From Phenylobacterium aquaticum (lineage in GTDB: Bacteria > Pseudomonadota > Alphaproteobacteria > Caulobacterales > Caulobacteraceae): a stretch of 27,121 nucleotides of DNA. Below the pieces are notes generated by a model. The model was not told the DNA's origin. It saw only the letters and a program-made list of their open reading frames with translations, and did not search any database. Location: assembly GCF_947378715.1 (NCBI RefSeq), contig NZ_CANCLE010000037.1, positions 1 to 27,121 of the forward strand, read 5' to 3'. Below are positions 17,238-24,977 of this stretch, one piece after another. Made by a program: the position numbers and the translations under genes. The first letter of the stretch is position 1. Every line of letters starts with the position of its first letter.

Positions 17238-18377
17238 CTACTTCCGGGCCGCGATGACGGCGGGCTTTACGGCCACGCCGGGCCGCACCTTCTGCAATCC
17301 CTCGACGATGACCCGCTCGCCAGGCTTGAGGCCGGCGCTCACCAGCCACTTGTCGCCCATCGTCTGGGTCACGGTGATGGGGCGGATCTCGGCCTTGTCG
17401 CCGGCGCCGACCACATAGACCACCGCGTCGCCGGTGGGGCTGCGGGTGACCGCAGCCTGGGGGATCAGCATGCTGGAGGACGTCACGCCCTTGCTGAGCC
17501 TGGCGTGGACATAAAGGCCGGGCAGCAGGGCGCCGTCGGGATTGGGGAACACCGCGCGCAGGGCCACGGAGCCGGTGCCGGGATCGACCGTGATGTCCGA
17601 GAACTCCAGGCGTCCCGGCTGCGGATAGGCCGAGCCATCCTCAAGGGTCAGGGTGACCTGCGCCGAACCGCTACGCCCCAGCTTGCCCTCGGCCATGTCG
17701 CGCCGCAGCTTCAGGAGGTCGGAGGCCGACTGGGTGACGTCGACATAGATCTGGCTGACGTCCTGGACCGTGGTCAGGGCGGTCGCCTGGTTGGCGGTGA
17801 CCAGGGCGCCCGGCGTCACCGAGGACTTGCCGATGCGGCCGGAGATCGGGGCCGTCACATGGGTGTAGTCCAGACTGATCCGCGCCTGCTGCACCGCCGC
17901 CCGCTGGGCCGCCACATTGGCCAGCGCCTGCTGATAGGTCGCCTGGGCGTCGTCATTGTCCTGGCGGCTGACCGCGTTGATCGCGACCAGGTCCCTGTAG
18001 CGATCGGCCTTGAGCTGGGCGGTGGTCAGCTGGGCCTGGGCCTGGGCGAGGCTGGCCTGGGCGCTGTCATAGCTGGCCTGATAGGTGGCCGGATCGATCT
18101 GATAGAGCGATTGCCCGGCGCGCACATAGGCGCCTTCCTTGAACAGTCGGGCCTTCACCACCCCGCTGACCTGGGGGCGGACGTCGGAGACCAGAAAGGC
18201 CGAGGTCCGGCCGCTGAGATCTGTGGTCAGACCGACCGGCTGGATGGTGGCGATCACTACCCCTACCGGGGCCGGACCGCCCATGCCCATCCCCCCCGCG
18301 CCCTTGGCGCCACAGCTGGCCTGGGTCAAAGCGATGGCGAGAATGGCAGCGGCGCCGCCGAGGGTTTTAAGACGCAT
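17238..18377 (-). CDS. RND efflux periplasmic adaptor (membrane fusion protein)
   Basis: This 379-residue adaptor begins MRLKTLGGAAAILAIALTQASC. A reading from 18413 adds 12 residues unlike a signal peptide, so 18377 is preferred. C22 may be lipidated, though the lipobox (QAS-C) is atypical at -3. A Gly/Met-rich stretch (AGGMGMGGP) follows. The order is then beta-strand VVIATIQPVGL, barrel-lipoyl segment GVVKARLFKEGAYVRAGQSLYQID, coiled-coil hairpin rich in Ala/Gln (about 100-170), second lipoyl half with THVTAPISGRIGK, and the beta-barrel and membrane-proximal domains. It links pump and channel in the tripartite complex. It is first in the operon, downstream of the palindrome and promoter facing the second TetR gene. 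Confidence 0.94.
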   Translation of the reverse strand: MRLKTLGGAAAILAIALTQASCGAKGAGGMGMGGPAPVGVVIATIQPVGLTTDLSGRTSAFLVSDVRPQVSGVVKARLFKEGAYVRAGQSLYQIDPATYQASYDSAQASLAQAQAQLTTAQLKADRYRDLVAINAVSRQDNDDAQATYQQALANVAAQRAAVQQARISLDYTHVTAPISGRIGKSSVTPGALVTANQATALTTVQDVSQIYVDVTQSASDLLKLRRDMAEGKLGRSGSAQVTLTLEDGSAYPQPGRLEFSDITVDPGTGSVALRAVFPNPDGALLPGLYVHARLSKGVTSSSMLIPQAAVTRSPTGDAVVYVVGAGDKAEIRPITVTQTMGDKWLVSAGLKPGERVIVEGLQKVRPGVAVKPAVIAARK

Positions 18378-18441
18378 GCGACACCTGATGGGGTGGCCTG
18401 TCGAGCAAGGCACTTGACGAAGCCGGGGTCATGACCGATTT

Positions 18442-18461
18442 GAGAATGAACGTTCATTCTC
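18442..18461. promoter_or_regulatory. Perfect 20-base palindrome, probable TetR operator of the efflux operon
   Basis: The half-site GAGAATGAAC (18442-18451) is followed directly by its exact reverse complement (18452-18461). A perfect 20-base palindrome is very unlikely by chance. It lies in the 172-base gap between the divergent efflux operon and TetR gene, directly downstream of the predicted -10 element of the efflux operon, where a bound repressor would block transcription. The size and the TGAACGTTCA core are typical of TetR-family operators. Confidence 0.78.
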
Positions 18462-18471
18462 GTCTGGCGGG

Positions 18472-18500
18472 GAAATATGGCTGCGCTTACCCAAAGTCAA
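18472..18500 (-). promoter_or_regulatory. Candidate sigma-70 promoter for the efflux operon
   Basis: On the minus strand a TTGACT -35 hexamer (18500-18495) is followed after 17 bases by TATTTC (18477-18472). The -35 matches consensus at 5 of 6 positions; the -10 is weaker. Transcription would begin near 18465, at the edge of the palindrome, leaving a leader of roughly 90 bases before the adaptor ATG. Confidence 0.45.
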
Positions 18501-18549
18501 CGTCACGCCGGCGATTTTTGTTGCGGCGCACCATTTCGGGACGATTTCA

Positions 18550-19197
18550 ATGATTGACGCGACTGAAGCTTCCCGCCCGAAGTCCGAACTCCGGCGCCAG
18601 CAGATCCTGGACGCGGCCTGCGCCTGCGTGCGCCGGGCCGGCTTCCACGGCGCCTCCATGGCCGACATCGCCAAGGCGGCGGGCCTGAGCGTTGGACAGA
18701 TCTATCGCTACTTCGAGAACAAGGAGGCGATCGTCGCAGCCATCGTCGCCCAGGACCTGGCCGAGATGCGGGAGAAGTTCGCCGAGTTCAGCGAGGGCGA
18801 CGGGACCCTCACCGAGATGGTCATCCAGCGTTGCCCCGAGGCGATCGAGCGAAACTACGACCCCGACCGCGCCGCCCTGGTGCTGGAGGTGCTGGCCGAG
18901 GCCGCGCGAAATCCCAGGGTCGCCGCCATCGTCCGCGAGGCCGACGCCGTCGAGCGCACCCTGGGCCGCACCGTCCTGGAAGAGGCCAGGGCCGCAGGCT
19001 GCAGCGAGACCGAGTTGGATGCGCGCGGCGAGGTCCTGAGCATGATCTTCGACGGCATGGTCACCCGGGCGGTGAACAACCCGCAGGGTGATCGCGCCGC
19101 GATCAGCAGGGTGCTGCGCTCGGTCATGCGTCACCTCTTGTCGGATCAGCCGCTCGGCGAGGCGCCCGCCGTCCCGTCAAAGCCCCCTGCGCCTTAG
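18550..19197 (+). CDS. TetR/AcrR-family repressor of the RND efflux operon
   Basis: This 215-residue protein has an N-terminal TetR helix-turn-helix at about residues 14-60 (RRQQILDAACACVRRAGF, then GASMADIAKAAGLSVGQIYRYFENKEAI), which is a close match to the AcrR type. The C-terminal ligand domain is helical and carries a short Pro-rich tail (EAPAVPSKPPAP). It is transcribed away from the efflux genes with the 20-base palindrome between them. This is the classic arrangement of a local, drug-responsive repressor of an RND operon that also limits its own synthesis. The ribosome site is weak (GGGA about 9 bases upstream), consistent with low expression. Confidence 0.93.
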   Translation: MIDATEASRPKSELRRQQILDAACACVRRAGFHGASMADIAKAAGLSVGQIYRYFENKEAIVAAIVAQDLAEMREKFAEFSEGDGTLTEMVIQRCPEAIERNYDPDRAALVLEVLAEAARNPRVAAIVREADAVERTLGRTVLEEARAAGCSETELDARGEVLSMIFDGMVTRAVNNPQGDRAAISRVLRSVMRHLLSDQPLGEAPAVPSKPPAP

Positions 19198-19297
19198 GTC
19201 GCAGCAAAATATGTGGCCATCGCGCTGAATTGGCCGCATCCTCTTCCCTGTGAACGGCGGGCCCTTGAGAGTCCGCTGGCACCACGGAGGAAACGAC

Positions 19298-19429
19298 ATG
19301 TCCCTTCAGGACGCTTCGGGCCACCCACGCACCAGCCTCATTGAGCATGGGGCCTGTTTCGGTCTCGCCGTGGCCGTACTGGCCGGGGCCGCCGTCGCCC
19401 TGCAGTGGTTGTTCCACCTGGTCCCTTAG
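19298..19429 (+). CDS. Small single-span membrane protein, 43 residues
   Basis: A 43-codon frame begins MSLQDASGHPRTSLIEHGAC and ends at TAG (19427-19429). A strong GGAGG ribosome site (19286-19290) stands 7 bases before the ATG, which is the best ribosome site in the neighbourhood. Residues about 18-41 form one hydrophobic span of Ala, Val, Leu and Gly ending WLFHLVP, preceded by a polar N-terminus with Asp, Arg, Glu and two His. It lies 100 bases after the TetR stop and in the same direction, and could be expressed alone or with it. I do not recognise a family. Possible roles include modulation of the efflux pump, in the manner of small proteins such as AcrZ, or simple housekeeping, but nothing in the sequence shows which. 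Confidence 0.6.
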   Translation: MSLQDASGHPRTSLIEHGACFGLAVAVLAGAAVALQWLFHLVP

Positions 19430-19512
19430 ACCTCGCGCTCCCAAAGCATGAGACGGCCGCAAGCGCCGCCGAACGTCGCCGACGGGACGAGGACCCTTCT
19501 GGGAATTGGCTG

Positions 19513-20652
19513 CTAAGCCTCCAGGATCACCACGCCGGACAGGCCGGGCGCGCCGTAGACCTGCGAATAGCCGAGCTTCGCCCCCGCCACTTGCCGCCCG
19601 TGCGCGCGGCCGCGCAGTTGCTGGACGTTCTCATAGACCTGGCGAAGGCCGGACGCCCCGATCGGCTCGCCACAGGCCAGGCAGCCGCCGTCGGTGTTGA
19701 TCGGCGTCGCGCCGTCCAGGCGGGTGGCGCCTTCCGCGATCAACCGCTCCTGATCGCCGTGGGCGCACAGACCGTTCTCGGCCATGTGCATGACCTCCGC
19801 CCCGCTCTCGGTGTCCTGGATCTGGGCGACATCGATGTCGCCGGGCCCAACACCCGCCATCTCGTAGGCGGCCTTTGACGCCAGCTCCGTCGGCGAGGGG
19901 CCGCGCTCCACGTCCAACGCCGGGGCGAACACCTCGAAGGAGCCATTGACCCGGGTCCGCACGCTCGCGCCACGCACCCGGGGGCCGGCCAGGCCCAGTT
20001 CGCGCATCTTGCGATCGGAGGCCAGGATCAGCGCCGCTCCGCCTTCGGCGGGCGAGCAGAACATGAACTTGGTCAGGGGATCGGAGACCATCTGACTGCC
20101 CATGATGGTCTCCAGGTCCACAGGCTCGCGCCGCCAGGCGTGAGGCGTGCGGGCGCCGTTCTCGAAGGCCTTCTCCGCCACCAGCCCCAGGGTCCGGGCG
20201 CTGATCCCGTGCAGCTCCCTGTAGCGCTGGATCTTCATGGCGAAGAACTGGGTGGTCAGCATCATGCCGGTCTCGCCGTACCAGGCCGGCAGGCCCCAGT
20301 CCTCGGGATCGGCGTTGAAGGCGCCGCGCGGATGCTTGTCGAAGCCGAGCACCACGCCCAGGTCGAACTCGCCGGACTTGATCGCCCAATAGCCGGACAG
20401 CAGGGCCGAGCCGCCGGTGGCGCAGCCGTTGGCGACATTGATGAACTGCACCCCGGTCAGGCCCAGGCGCGGCAGCACCGCGTCGGCGTTGCCGGCGGCC
20501 GAGGAGCCGCCAAACCCGAACTGGATGGCCGACCAGTCGAGACCGGCGTCGGCCAGGGCCTCGCGCACCGCGAACACCCCCTGATCGAGACCACTGAGGT
20601 CATGACGCCCGAAGGGGTGGATGCCCGCGCCGACGATGTGGACAGAACTCAT
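19513..20652 (-). CDS. Non-canonical thiolase (lipid-transfer/SCP-x-like thiolase family)
   Basis: This 379-residue protein has a thiolase fold, with the N-terminal nucleophile region VANGCATGGSALL (C77) kept. The usual catalytic His motif GHPxGxTG reads GEPIGASG, with E329 in place of His, and the C-terminal CxGGGxG loop reads Y366-GAPGLSG, with no Cys. The CLACGEPIGASGLRQVYE block resembles the lipid-transfer-protein branch known from actinobacterial sterol catabolism, which works with DUF35 OB-fold partners, and some relatives act as retro-aldolases. The stop of the DUF35 gene lies 11 bases upstream and overlaps the GAGGAG ribosome site, so the two subunits are co-translated. It probably cleaves C-C bonds of a bulky acyl-CoA side chain. 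Whether it is thiolytic or aldolytic cannot be told by eye. Confidence 0.88.
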   Translation of the reverse strand: MSSVHIVGAGIHPFGRHDLSGLDQGVFAVREALADAGLDWSAIQFGFGGSSAAGNADAVLPRLGLTGVQFINVANGCATGGSALLSGYWAIKSGEFDLGVVLGFDKHPRGAFNADPEDWGLPAWYGETGMMLTTQFFAMKIQRYRELHGISARTLGLVAEKAFENGARTPHAWRREPVDLETIMGSQMVSDPLTKFMFCSPAEGGAALILASDRKMRELGLAGPRVRGASVRTRVNGSFEVFAPALDVERGPSPTELASKAAYEMAGVGPGDIDVAQIQDTESGAEVMHMAENGLCAHGDQERLIAEGATRLDGATPINTDGGCLACGEPIGASGLRQVYENVQQLRGRAHGRQVAGAKLGYSQVYGAPGLSGVVILEA

Positions 20653-20663
20653 GGGGCGTCTCC

Positions 20664-21074
20664 TCAGGCGGGGCGGAAGGCGTAGGTCAGGATGTCGGCG
20701 CCGTCGGCGTCACGGCGGAAGACCTCGGTGGTCAGGGCCATGGGCATGCCGATGGCCAGGCTGGCGAAGTCGTCGATGATCAGCCGGCTTTCGACGATCA
20801 CCTGGCCCTCCAGTTCGACATAGCCGACCGCGTAGGGCTGGAAGCTCCGGTCATCGCCGGGACCATTGAACGGCGGCTTGGGCCGGAAGCGCTGCACGGT
20901 GTAGGACCACAACCGGCCTTGCGGCTTCAGCTCGACCGGATCGCATCCGTCGCCCTCGGCGCCCTGGGGCATGGGAAAGACGAAGCGCCCGTCGACCTTT
21001 CGCCGGCCCCCGATCAGACGCGGTCCCTCCGCGCCTTGCACGAACAGCCCTTCGGCCACGGGTCTGGATGTCAT
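20664..21074 (-). CDS. DUF35 OB-fold protein, partner of the thiolase
   Basis: This 136-residue protein matches the small DUF35/OB-fold family in length and in its core strands (RLWSYTVQRFRPKPPF, PYAVGYVELEGQVIVESRLI). These proteins bind lipid-transfer thiolases or MaoC-type hydratases and shape the acyl-CoA site. Family members usually carry an N-terminal rubredoxin-like zinc ribbon with two CxxC pairs. Here the corresponding stretch reads IGGRRKVDGRFVFPMPQ, with only one cysteine following (C44), so the zinc site seems lost. It is first in a two-gene operon with the thiolase. A GAGGA ribosome site precedes the ATG, and the gene is divergent from the acyl-CoA ligase. Confidence 0.85.
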   Translation of the reverse strand: MTSRPVAEGLFVQGAEGPRLIGGRRKVDGRFVFPMPQGAEGDGCDPVELKPQGRLWSYTVQRFRPKPPFNGPGDDRSFQPYAVGYVELEGQVIVESRLIIDDFASLAIGMPMALTTEVFRRDADGADILTYAFRPA

Positions 21075-21148
21075 GGTGTCCTCACCTCAGCCGGGACGCC
21101 GGGCGCGTCCTCTTGGTCTTGAGGATAAGTAGGCTCTAGAAAAAAGTC

Positions 21149-21172
21149 ACTCGTGTTTTATACAGGACGAGT
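21149..21172. promoter_or_regulatory. Inverted repeat in the thiolase/ligase divergent promoter region
   Basis: ACTCGT (21149-21154) and ACGAGT (21167-21172) form 6-base arms around a 12-base AT-rich spacer. A TATACA on the plus strand (21159-21164), read as a TATA-rich -10 on the minus strand too, falls inside it. The position suggests a shared operator/promoter for both divergent operons. No regulator gene is adjacent, so the binding protein is unknown. Confidence 0.35.
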
Positions 21173-21215
21173 TGATTGTTTTAGGCGCCCACCAGAGACG
21201 CCCGGAGGAAACCCG

Positions 21216-22784
21216 ATGCTTGATCCGAACCGCGTGCGATCCCTGGGCGATGTGGCCCGCGAACAGGCCCGCCTGCGCGCCTCCGCCACGGCCTTCGTCT
21301 TCGAGGGCCAGACCACGACCTATGCGCAGTTCGACCGCCGAAGCAATCAGGTCGCCAATGGCCTTGCCGCCCTTGGGATCCAGGCTGGGACGCGGATCTC
21401 CTATCTGGGCAAGAACAGCGACGCCTATTTCGAGCTGATGTTCGGCGCGGCCAAGATCGGGGCGGTGATGACCCCGATCAACTGGCGGCTCGCCCCGCCG
21501 GAGGTCGCCTATATCCTGGCCGACAGCGGGGCCGAGGCGCTGTTCGTCGGCCCGGAGTTCGACGAGCTTGTCGCCAGGCTGCCGACTGCAAACCTGCGCG
21601 CCCTGATCGACATCGAAGCCGCAGGCCCCGAGGGCTATCCGGCTTGGCGCGACGGCCAGGACGCCACCGACCCGGCCATCGCGGTCGGCTGGGAGGACAT
21701 CGCCCTGCAGCTCTACACCTCGGGTACGACCGGCCATCCCAAGGGCGCCATGCTGTCCCACCGCGCCCTGCTGGAGCTGCGCGCCCTGCACGCGGCCTCG
21801 GACATGGGCTGGAACCGCTGGACCCCGGACGATGTCAGCCTGGTGGCCATGCCGATCTTCCACATCGGCGGCTCCGGCTGGGGGATCATGGGGCTGTATA
21901 ACGGGGCCAAGGGCGTGGTGGCCCGGGAGTTCGATCCCAATGCCGTGCTCGACTTCATCACCCACGACCGGATCAGCAAGATCTTCATGGTGCCTGCCGC
22001 CATGCAGATCGTCCTGCGCCATCCCAAGGCCCGCGAGGTCGACTATTCCTGCATGAAGTACGTGCTCTACGGGGCCTCGCCGATCCCCCTGGAGCTGCTG
22101 AAGGAGGCCATGGAGGTGTTCGGCTGCGGCTTCGTGCAGATGTACGGCATGACCGAGACCAGCGGCACCATCGTCGCCCTGCCGCCGGAAGATCACCGAC
22201 CGGAGGGCGGCCCGCGCATGCGCTCGGCCGGCAAGCCCCTGCCGGGCGTCGAGCTGGCGATCCTGGATGAGGCCGGCGCGCGCCTGCCGCCGCATGAGGT
22301 GGGCGAGATCGCCACCCGGTCGCCCGCCAACATGTCCGGCTATTGGAACCTGGCCGAGGCCACCGCCAGGACGGTCGACGCCGAGGGCTGGCTGCGCACC
22401 GGAGACGCCGGCTACCTGGACGAGGACGGCTATGTCTATATCCACGACCGGGTGAAGGACATGATCATCTCCGGCGGCGAGAACGTCTATCCCGCCGAGG
22501 TCGAGAACGCGGTCTTCGGTCACCCGGGCGTCGCCGATGTGGCGGTGATCGGGGTCCCTGATCCCAAGTGGGGCGAGGCCGTGAAGGCGGTGGTGGTCCG
22601 CAAGCCCGGCGCCGAACCCACCCCCGCCGAGATCATCGCCTGGGCCCGCGAGCGGATCGCGGCCTACAAGGCGCCCAAGAGCGTCGACTTCATCGACGCC
22701 CTGCCCCGCAACGCCTCCGGCAAGGTGCTCCGCCGGGAGCTGCGCGAGCCCTACTGGGCCGGCCTGACCCGCCGGGTCAGCTGA
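21216..22784 (+). CDS. Acyl-CoA ligase (AMP-forming, FadD-like)
   Basis: This 522-residue ANL-superfamily enzyme has the phosphate loop YTSGTTGHPKG (167-177), the adenylate motif YGMTET (310-315), GWLRTGD (391-397), the hinge YIHDRVKDMIISGGENVYPAEVE (about 408-430) and the catalytic lysine K503 in RNASGKVLRREL. It activates a carboxylic acid to its CoA thioester with ATP. The start at 21216 is set by GGAGG at 21204-21208; an upstream in-frame ATG at 21153 lies inside the inverted repeat. It is divergent from the DUF35-thiolase pair and ends 3 bases before the convergent molybdoenzyme stop. Context suggests a first step in degrading a lipid, terpenoid, steroid or aromatic acid. Acid specificity is not evident. 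Confidence 0.93.
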   Translation: MLDPNRVRSLGDVAREQARLRASATAFVFEGQTTTYAQFDRRSNQVANGLAALGIQAGTRISYLGKNSDAYFELMFGAAKIGAVMTPINWRLAPPEVAYILADSGAEALFVGPEFDELVARLPTANLRALIDIEAAGPEGYPAWRDGQDATDPAIAVGWEDIALQLYTSGTTGHPKGAMLSHRALLELRALHAASDMGWNRWTPDDVSLVAMPIFHIGGSGWGIMGLYNGAKGVVAREFDPNAVLDFITHDRISKIFMVPAAMQIVLRHPKAREVDYSCMKYVLYGASPIPLELLKEAMEVFGCGFVQMYGMTETSGTIVALPPEDHRPEGGPRMRSAGKPLPGVELAILDEAGARLPPHEVGEIATRSPANMSGYWNLAEATARTVDAEGWLRTGDAGYLDEDGYVYIHDRVKDMIISGGENVYPAEVENAVFGHPGVADVAVIGVPDPKWGEAVKAVVVRKPGAEPTPAEIIAWARERIAAYKAPKSVDFIDALPRNASGKVLRRELREPYWAGLTRRVS

Positions 22785-22787
22785 ACC

Positions 22788-24977
22788 TCAGGCCGGGGCC
22801 CGCCGCACCCGGACCGGAATGGCGCTCATCCGCGGCATGCCGGTATAGGGATCGAAGTCCTGGTCCACGGCGGTCAGCCGGCCAGTATTGACCCCGGCCA
22901 GGCGCGGGTCGTCGTCCTCTCCCGGCGACATGCCCCAGGCATGGGTCATGGACACACAGCCCGGCCGCACGTCCGGCGCGGATTCCGCCACGCCCCGGAT
23001 GGTGGCGCGCACGCTCTCGATCTCCACCAGGTCGCCGGAGACCACGCCCAGGCGGGCCATGTCCTCCGGGTTCAGGAAGGCGGGATTGGTGGCGTACTGG
23101 CGCTTCAGCTTGTCGTTCTCATGCCAGGAGGAGTTCAGCACGTCGCGCATCCGCCGTGAGATCACCCGGAAGGGATAGGGATCGGCGGGCCCCTCGGTCG
23201 GCTGCGCGGCCAGGGCGTCGAGCTCGGCCATCATCGGCGCCGCCCCGATCTGCACCCGCCCGGCCCAGCCCTCCGGCTTGGCCTCGACCACCACCGGCGG
23301 ACGATCGAACAGTCGGCCGGCCACCGCGCCGCGCACCTCCTCGAAGGGCACGGGCGAGCCCTTGAGCAGCATGGCCCAGACCTCGTGCGGGGTCAGGTCC
23401 TGGCCCGGCTCGACCCGGGTGGCCTGTTCGGCGGCGGCCTGGGGGTCGAGCAGGCTGACCGTGGGAATTCTGAGCGGCAGGCCCAGGCGATCGGCGAGGC
23501 CGGCGAACACCTCCCACTCCTCCAGCAGGTCCGATCTCTCCGGCCGCGCCAGCACCGGCTCAGACCACTGGGCATAGGGTTTGTGAAAGCCCCAGCCGGG
23601 CCCGAAATTGCCGATCATCTCGTTCAGGGCGGTGGGGGCGCAGACCTCCAGCGGCAGGGTGGGCGCGATGACATAGTCGGCGTAGCGAGCGGTCGCCGAG
23701 ACATGGGGATCGAAGCAGACCAGCAGCTCCAGGGCCTTCATGGCCTCCACGGTCTTGATCTGGTCGGGCCAGGCCAGGATCGGGTTGCCGCCCAGCACGA
23801 ACAGGGCCCGCACCTGCCCCTCGCCCGGCGTGAGGATTTCCTCGGCCAGGGCGGCGGTCGGCAGCCCCGCTGCGCATTGGGTCAGGCCGCGCACCCGCAG
23901 GGTCTCGCCAAGGCCCCAGGCCGGCTGCGGTCCCGGCGACGCGGCGATGGCCGGAAAGGGTTGGATCAGCACCCCCGGATTGGCGACCTCGTCTCCCGGC
24001 CGCCGCCAGAAGCCCTTGAGCGTGGTCAGCAGCTTGACGAAATATTCCACCAGATTGCCGTGCCCGGACATGTTGGCGCCGGTGCCCGCGCTGAAGGCGC
24101 CCCTTCGCGCCGATCCGATCAGCTCGGCGGCCTTGCGGATATCGGCCGGATCGACCCCGGCGCGCGCGCCCGCCACCTCCGGCGTGAACGGCTCCACCGC
24201 CGCGCGCAGGGCCTCGAATCCGTCGGCCTCGGCCATGACGAAGTCGCGGTCATAGGCGTTCGCGGCGATCAGCTCGCGGGCGATGGCCGCCAACACCGGC
24301 GCATCCTCGCCGGCGCGCACCGCCAGATGGACATCGGCCTGCTCGGCGCATTCGGTGCGGCGCGGATCGATCACCACCAGCTTCATGCCGCGCTGCTTGG
24401 CGCGGTGCAGTTGACGGGCCGGGTTCATGCCCAGGCCGCCGTTCATCGAGACGATCGGATTGGCGCCGATCAGGGTCAGCACGTCCCAATGGTCGAGGGT
24501 CGGCGTCCCCGCCAGCCAGGGCCCGTGCAGCATCAGGGCGACCGCCTTGCCCGGCTGGTCAATGGTGACGCTGTCGAACTTCATCGCCGAGCCCAGGGCG
24601 TCCATCCAGGCCTTGGCGAAGCTGGAACTGGCGAAGTTGTTGTAGCCGTGGGTGCCGATATAGAGCGCCACCGAGCGCGGCCCGTGGCGGGCCACAAGGT
24701 CGGCGACCTTGGCGGCGATCTCATCCATCATCGCCTCCGACCCGATATCGGCCAGATGACCGTCGGGCTGGCGCTTCTGTGACCTCAACAACCGGGTGGG
24801 CGCCGTGTGATAGCTGCCCAGTTCGCGGCCCTTGATGCAGCTGAACCCCGCATAGATCGGATTGTCCTTGTCGCCGTGGATCCGGGCCACGCGCCCGTCC
24901 TCGACCTCGACGATCAGGCCGCACTGGGCGTGGCAGGCGCGGCAGATGGTGTGGTGGCGTTCAGCGGCGACGGTCAT
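22788..24977 (-). CDS. Molybdopterin (bis-MGD) oxidoreductase with one 4Fe-4S site
   Basis: This 729-residue DMSO-reductase-superfamily catalytic subunit has the N-terminal cluster motif C12-x2-C15-x3-C19-x27-C47 (ICRACHAQCG to SCIKG), then molybdopterin-binding domains (LTLIGANPIVS, KLVVIDPRRTECAEQADVHL, ALFVLGGNPILAWP). The C-terminal cofactor-binding barrel begins around PFRVISRRMRDVLNSSWHEN. No Tat signal is seen, so it should be cytoplasmic. The Mo-ligand region (TIDQPGK, near D140) shows no Cys or selenocysteine, so aspartate is possible. I chose the ATG at 24977, which overlaps the upstream stop as ATGA; a reading from 25106 would add 43 residues unlike the family. No electron-transfer subunit is adjacent. 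It is last in an operon with MDR, SDR and VOC genes and may hydroxylate or reduce a CoA- or ring-linked intermediate. Confidence 0.9.
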   Translation of the reverse strand: MTVAAERHHTICRACHAQCGLIVEVEDGRVARIHGDKDNPIYAGFSCIKGRELGSYHTAPTRLLRSQKRQPDGHLADIGSEAMMDEIAAKVADLVARHGPRSVALYIGTHGYNNFASSSFAKAWMDALGSAMKFDSVTIDQPGKAVALMLHGPWLAGTPTLDHWDVLTLIGANPIVSMNGGLGMNPARQLHRAKQRGMKLVVIDPRRTECAEQADVHLAVRAGEDAPVLAAIARELIAANAYDRDFVMAEADGFEALRAAVEPFTPEVAGARAGVDPADIRKAAELIGSARRGAFSAGTGANMSGHGNLVEYFVKLLTTLKGFWRRPGDEVANPGVLIQPFPAIAASPGPQPAWGLGETLRVRGLTQCAAGLPTAALAEEILTPGEGQVRALFVLGGNPILAWPDQIKTVEAMKALELLVCFDPHVSATARYADYVIAPTLPLEVCAPTALNEMIGNFGPGWGFHKPYAQWSEPVLARPERSDLLEEWEVFAGLADRLGLPLRIPTVSLLDPQAAAEQATRVEPGQDLTPHEVWAMLLKGSPVPFEEVRGAVAGRLFDRPPVVVEAKPEGWAGRVQIGAAPMMAELDALAAQPTEGPADPYPFRVISRRMRDVLNSSWHENDKLKRQYATNPAFLNPEDMARLGVVSGDLVEIESVRATIRGVAESAPDVRPGCVSMTHAWGMSPGEDDDPRLAGVNTGRLTAVDQDFDPYTGMPRMSAIPVRVRRAPA

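Noticed and set aside
15153..18434. A 1093-codon open frame on the plus strand opposite the efflux pump and adaptor
   Set aside because: It is a GC-skewed shadow of the RND genes: its translation is low-complexity (Gly, Asp, His, Gln, Arg) with no domain, while the minus strand encodes clear family motifs.
22785..22787. A bidirectional terminator between the convergent ligase and molybdoenzyme genes
   Set aside because: The gap is only 3 bases and I see no hairpin with a T-run around it.
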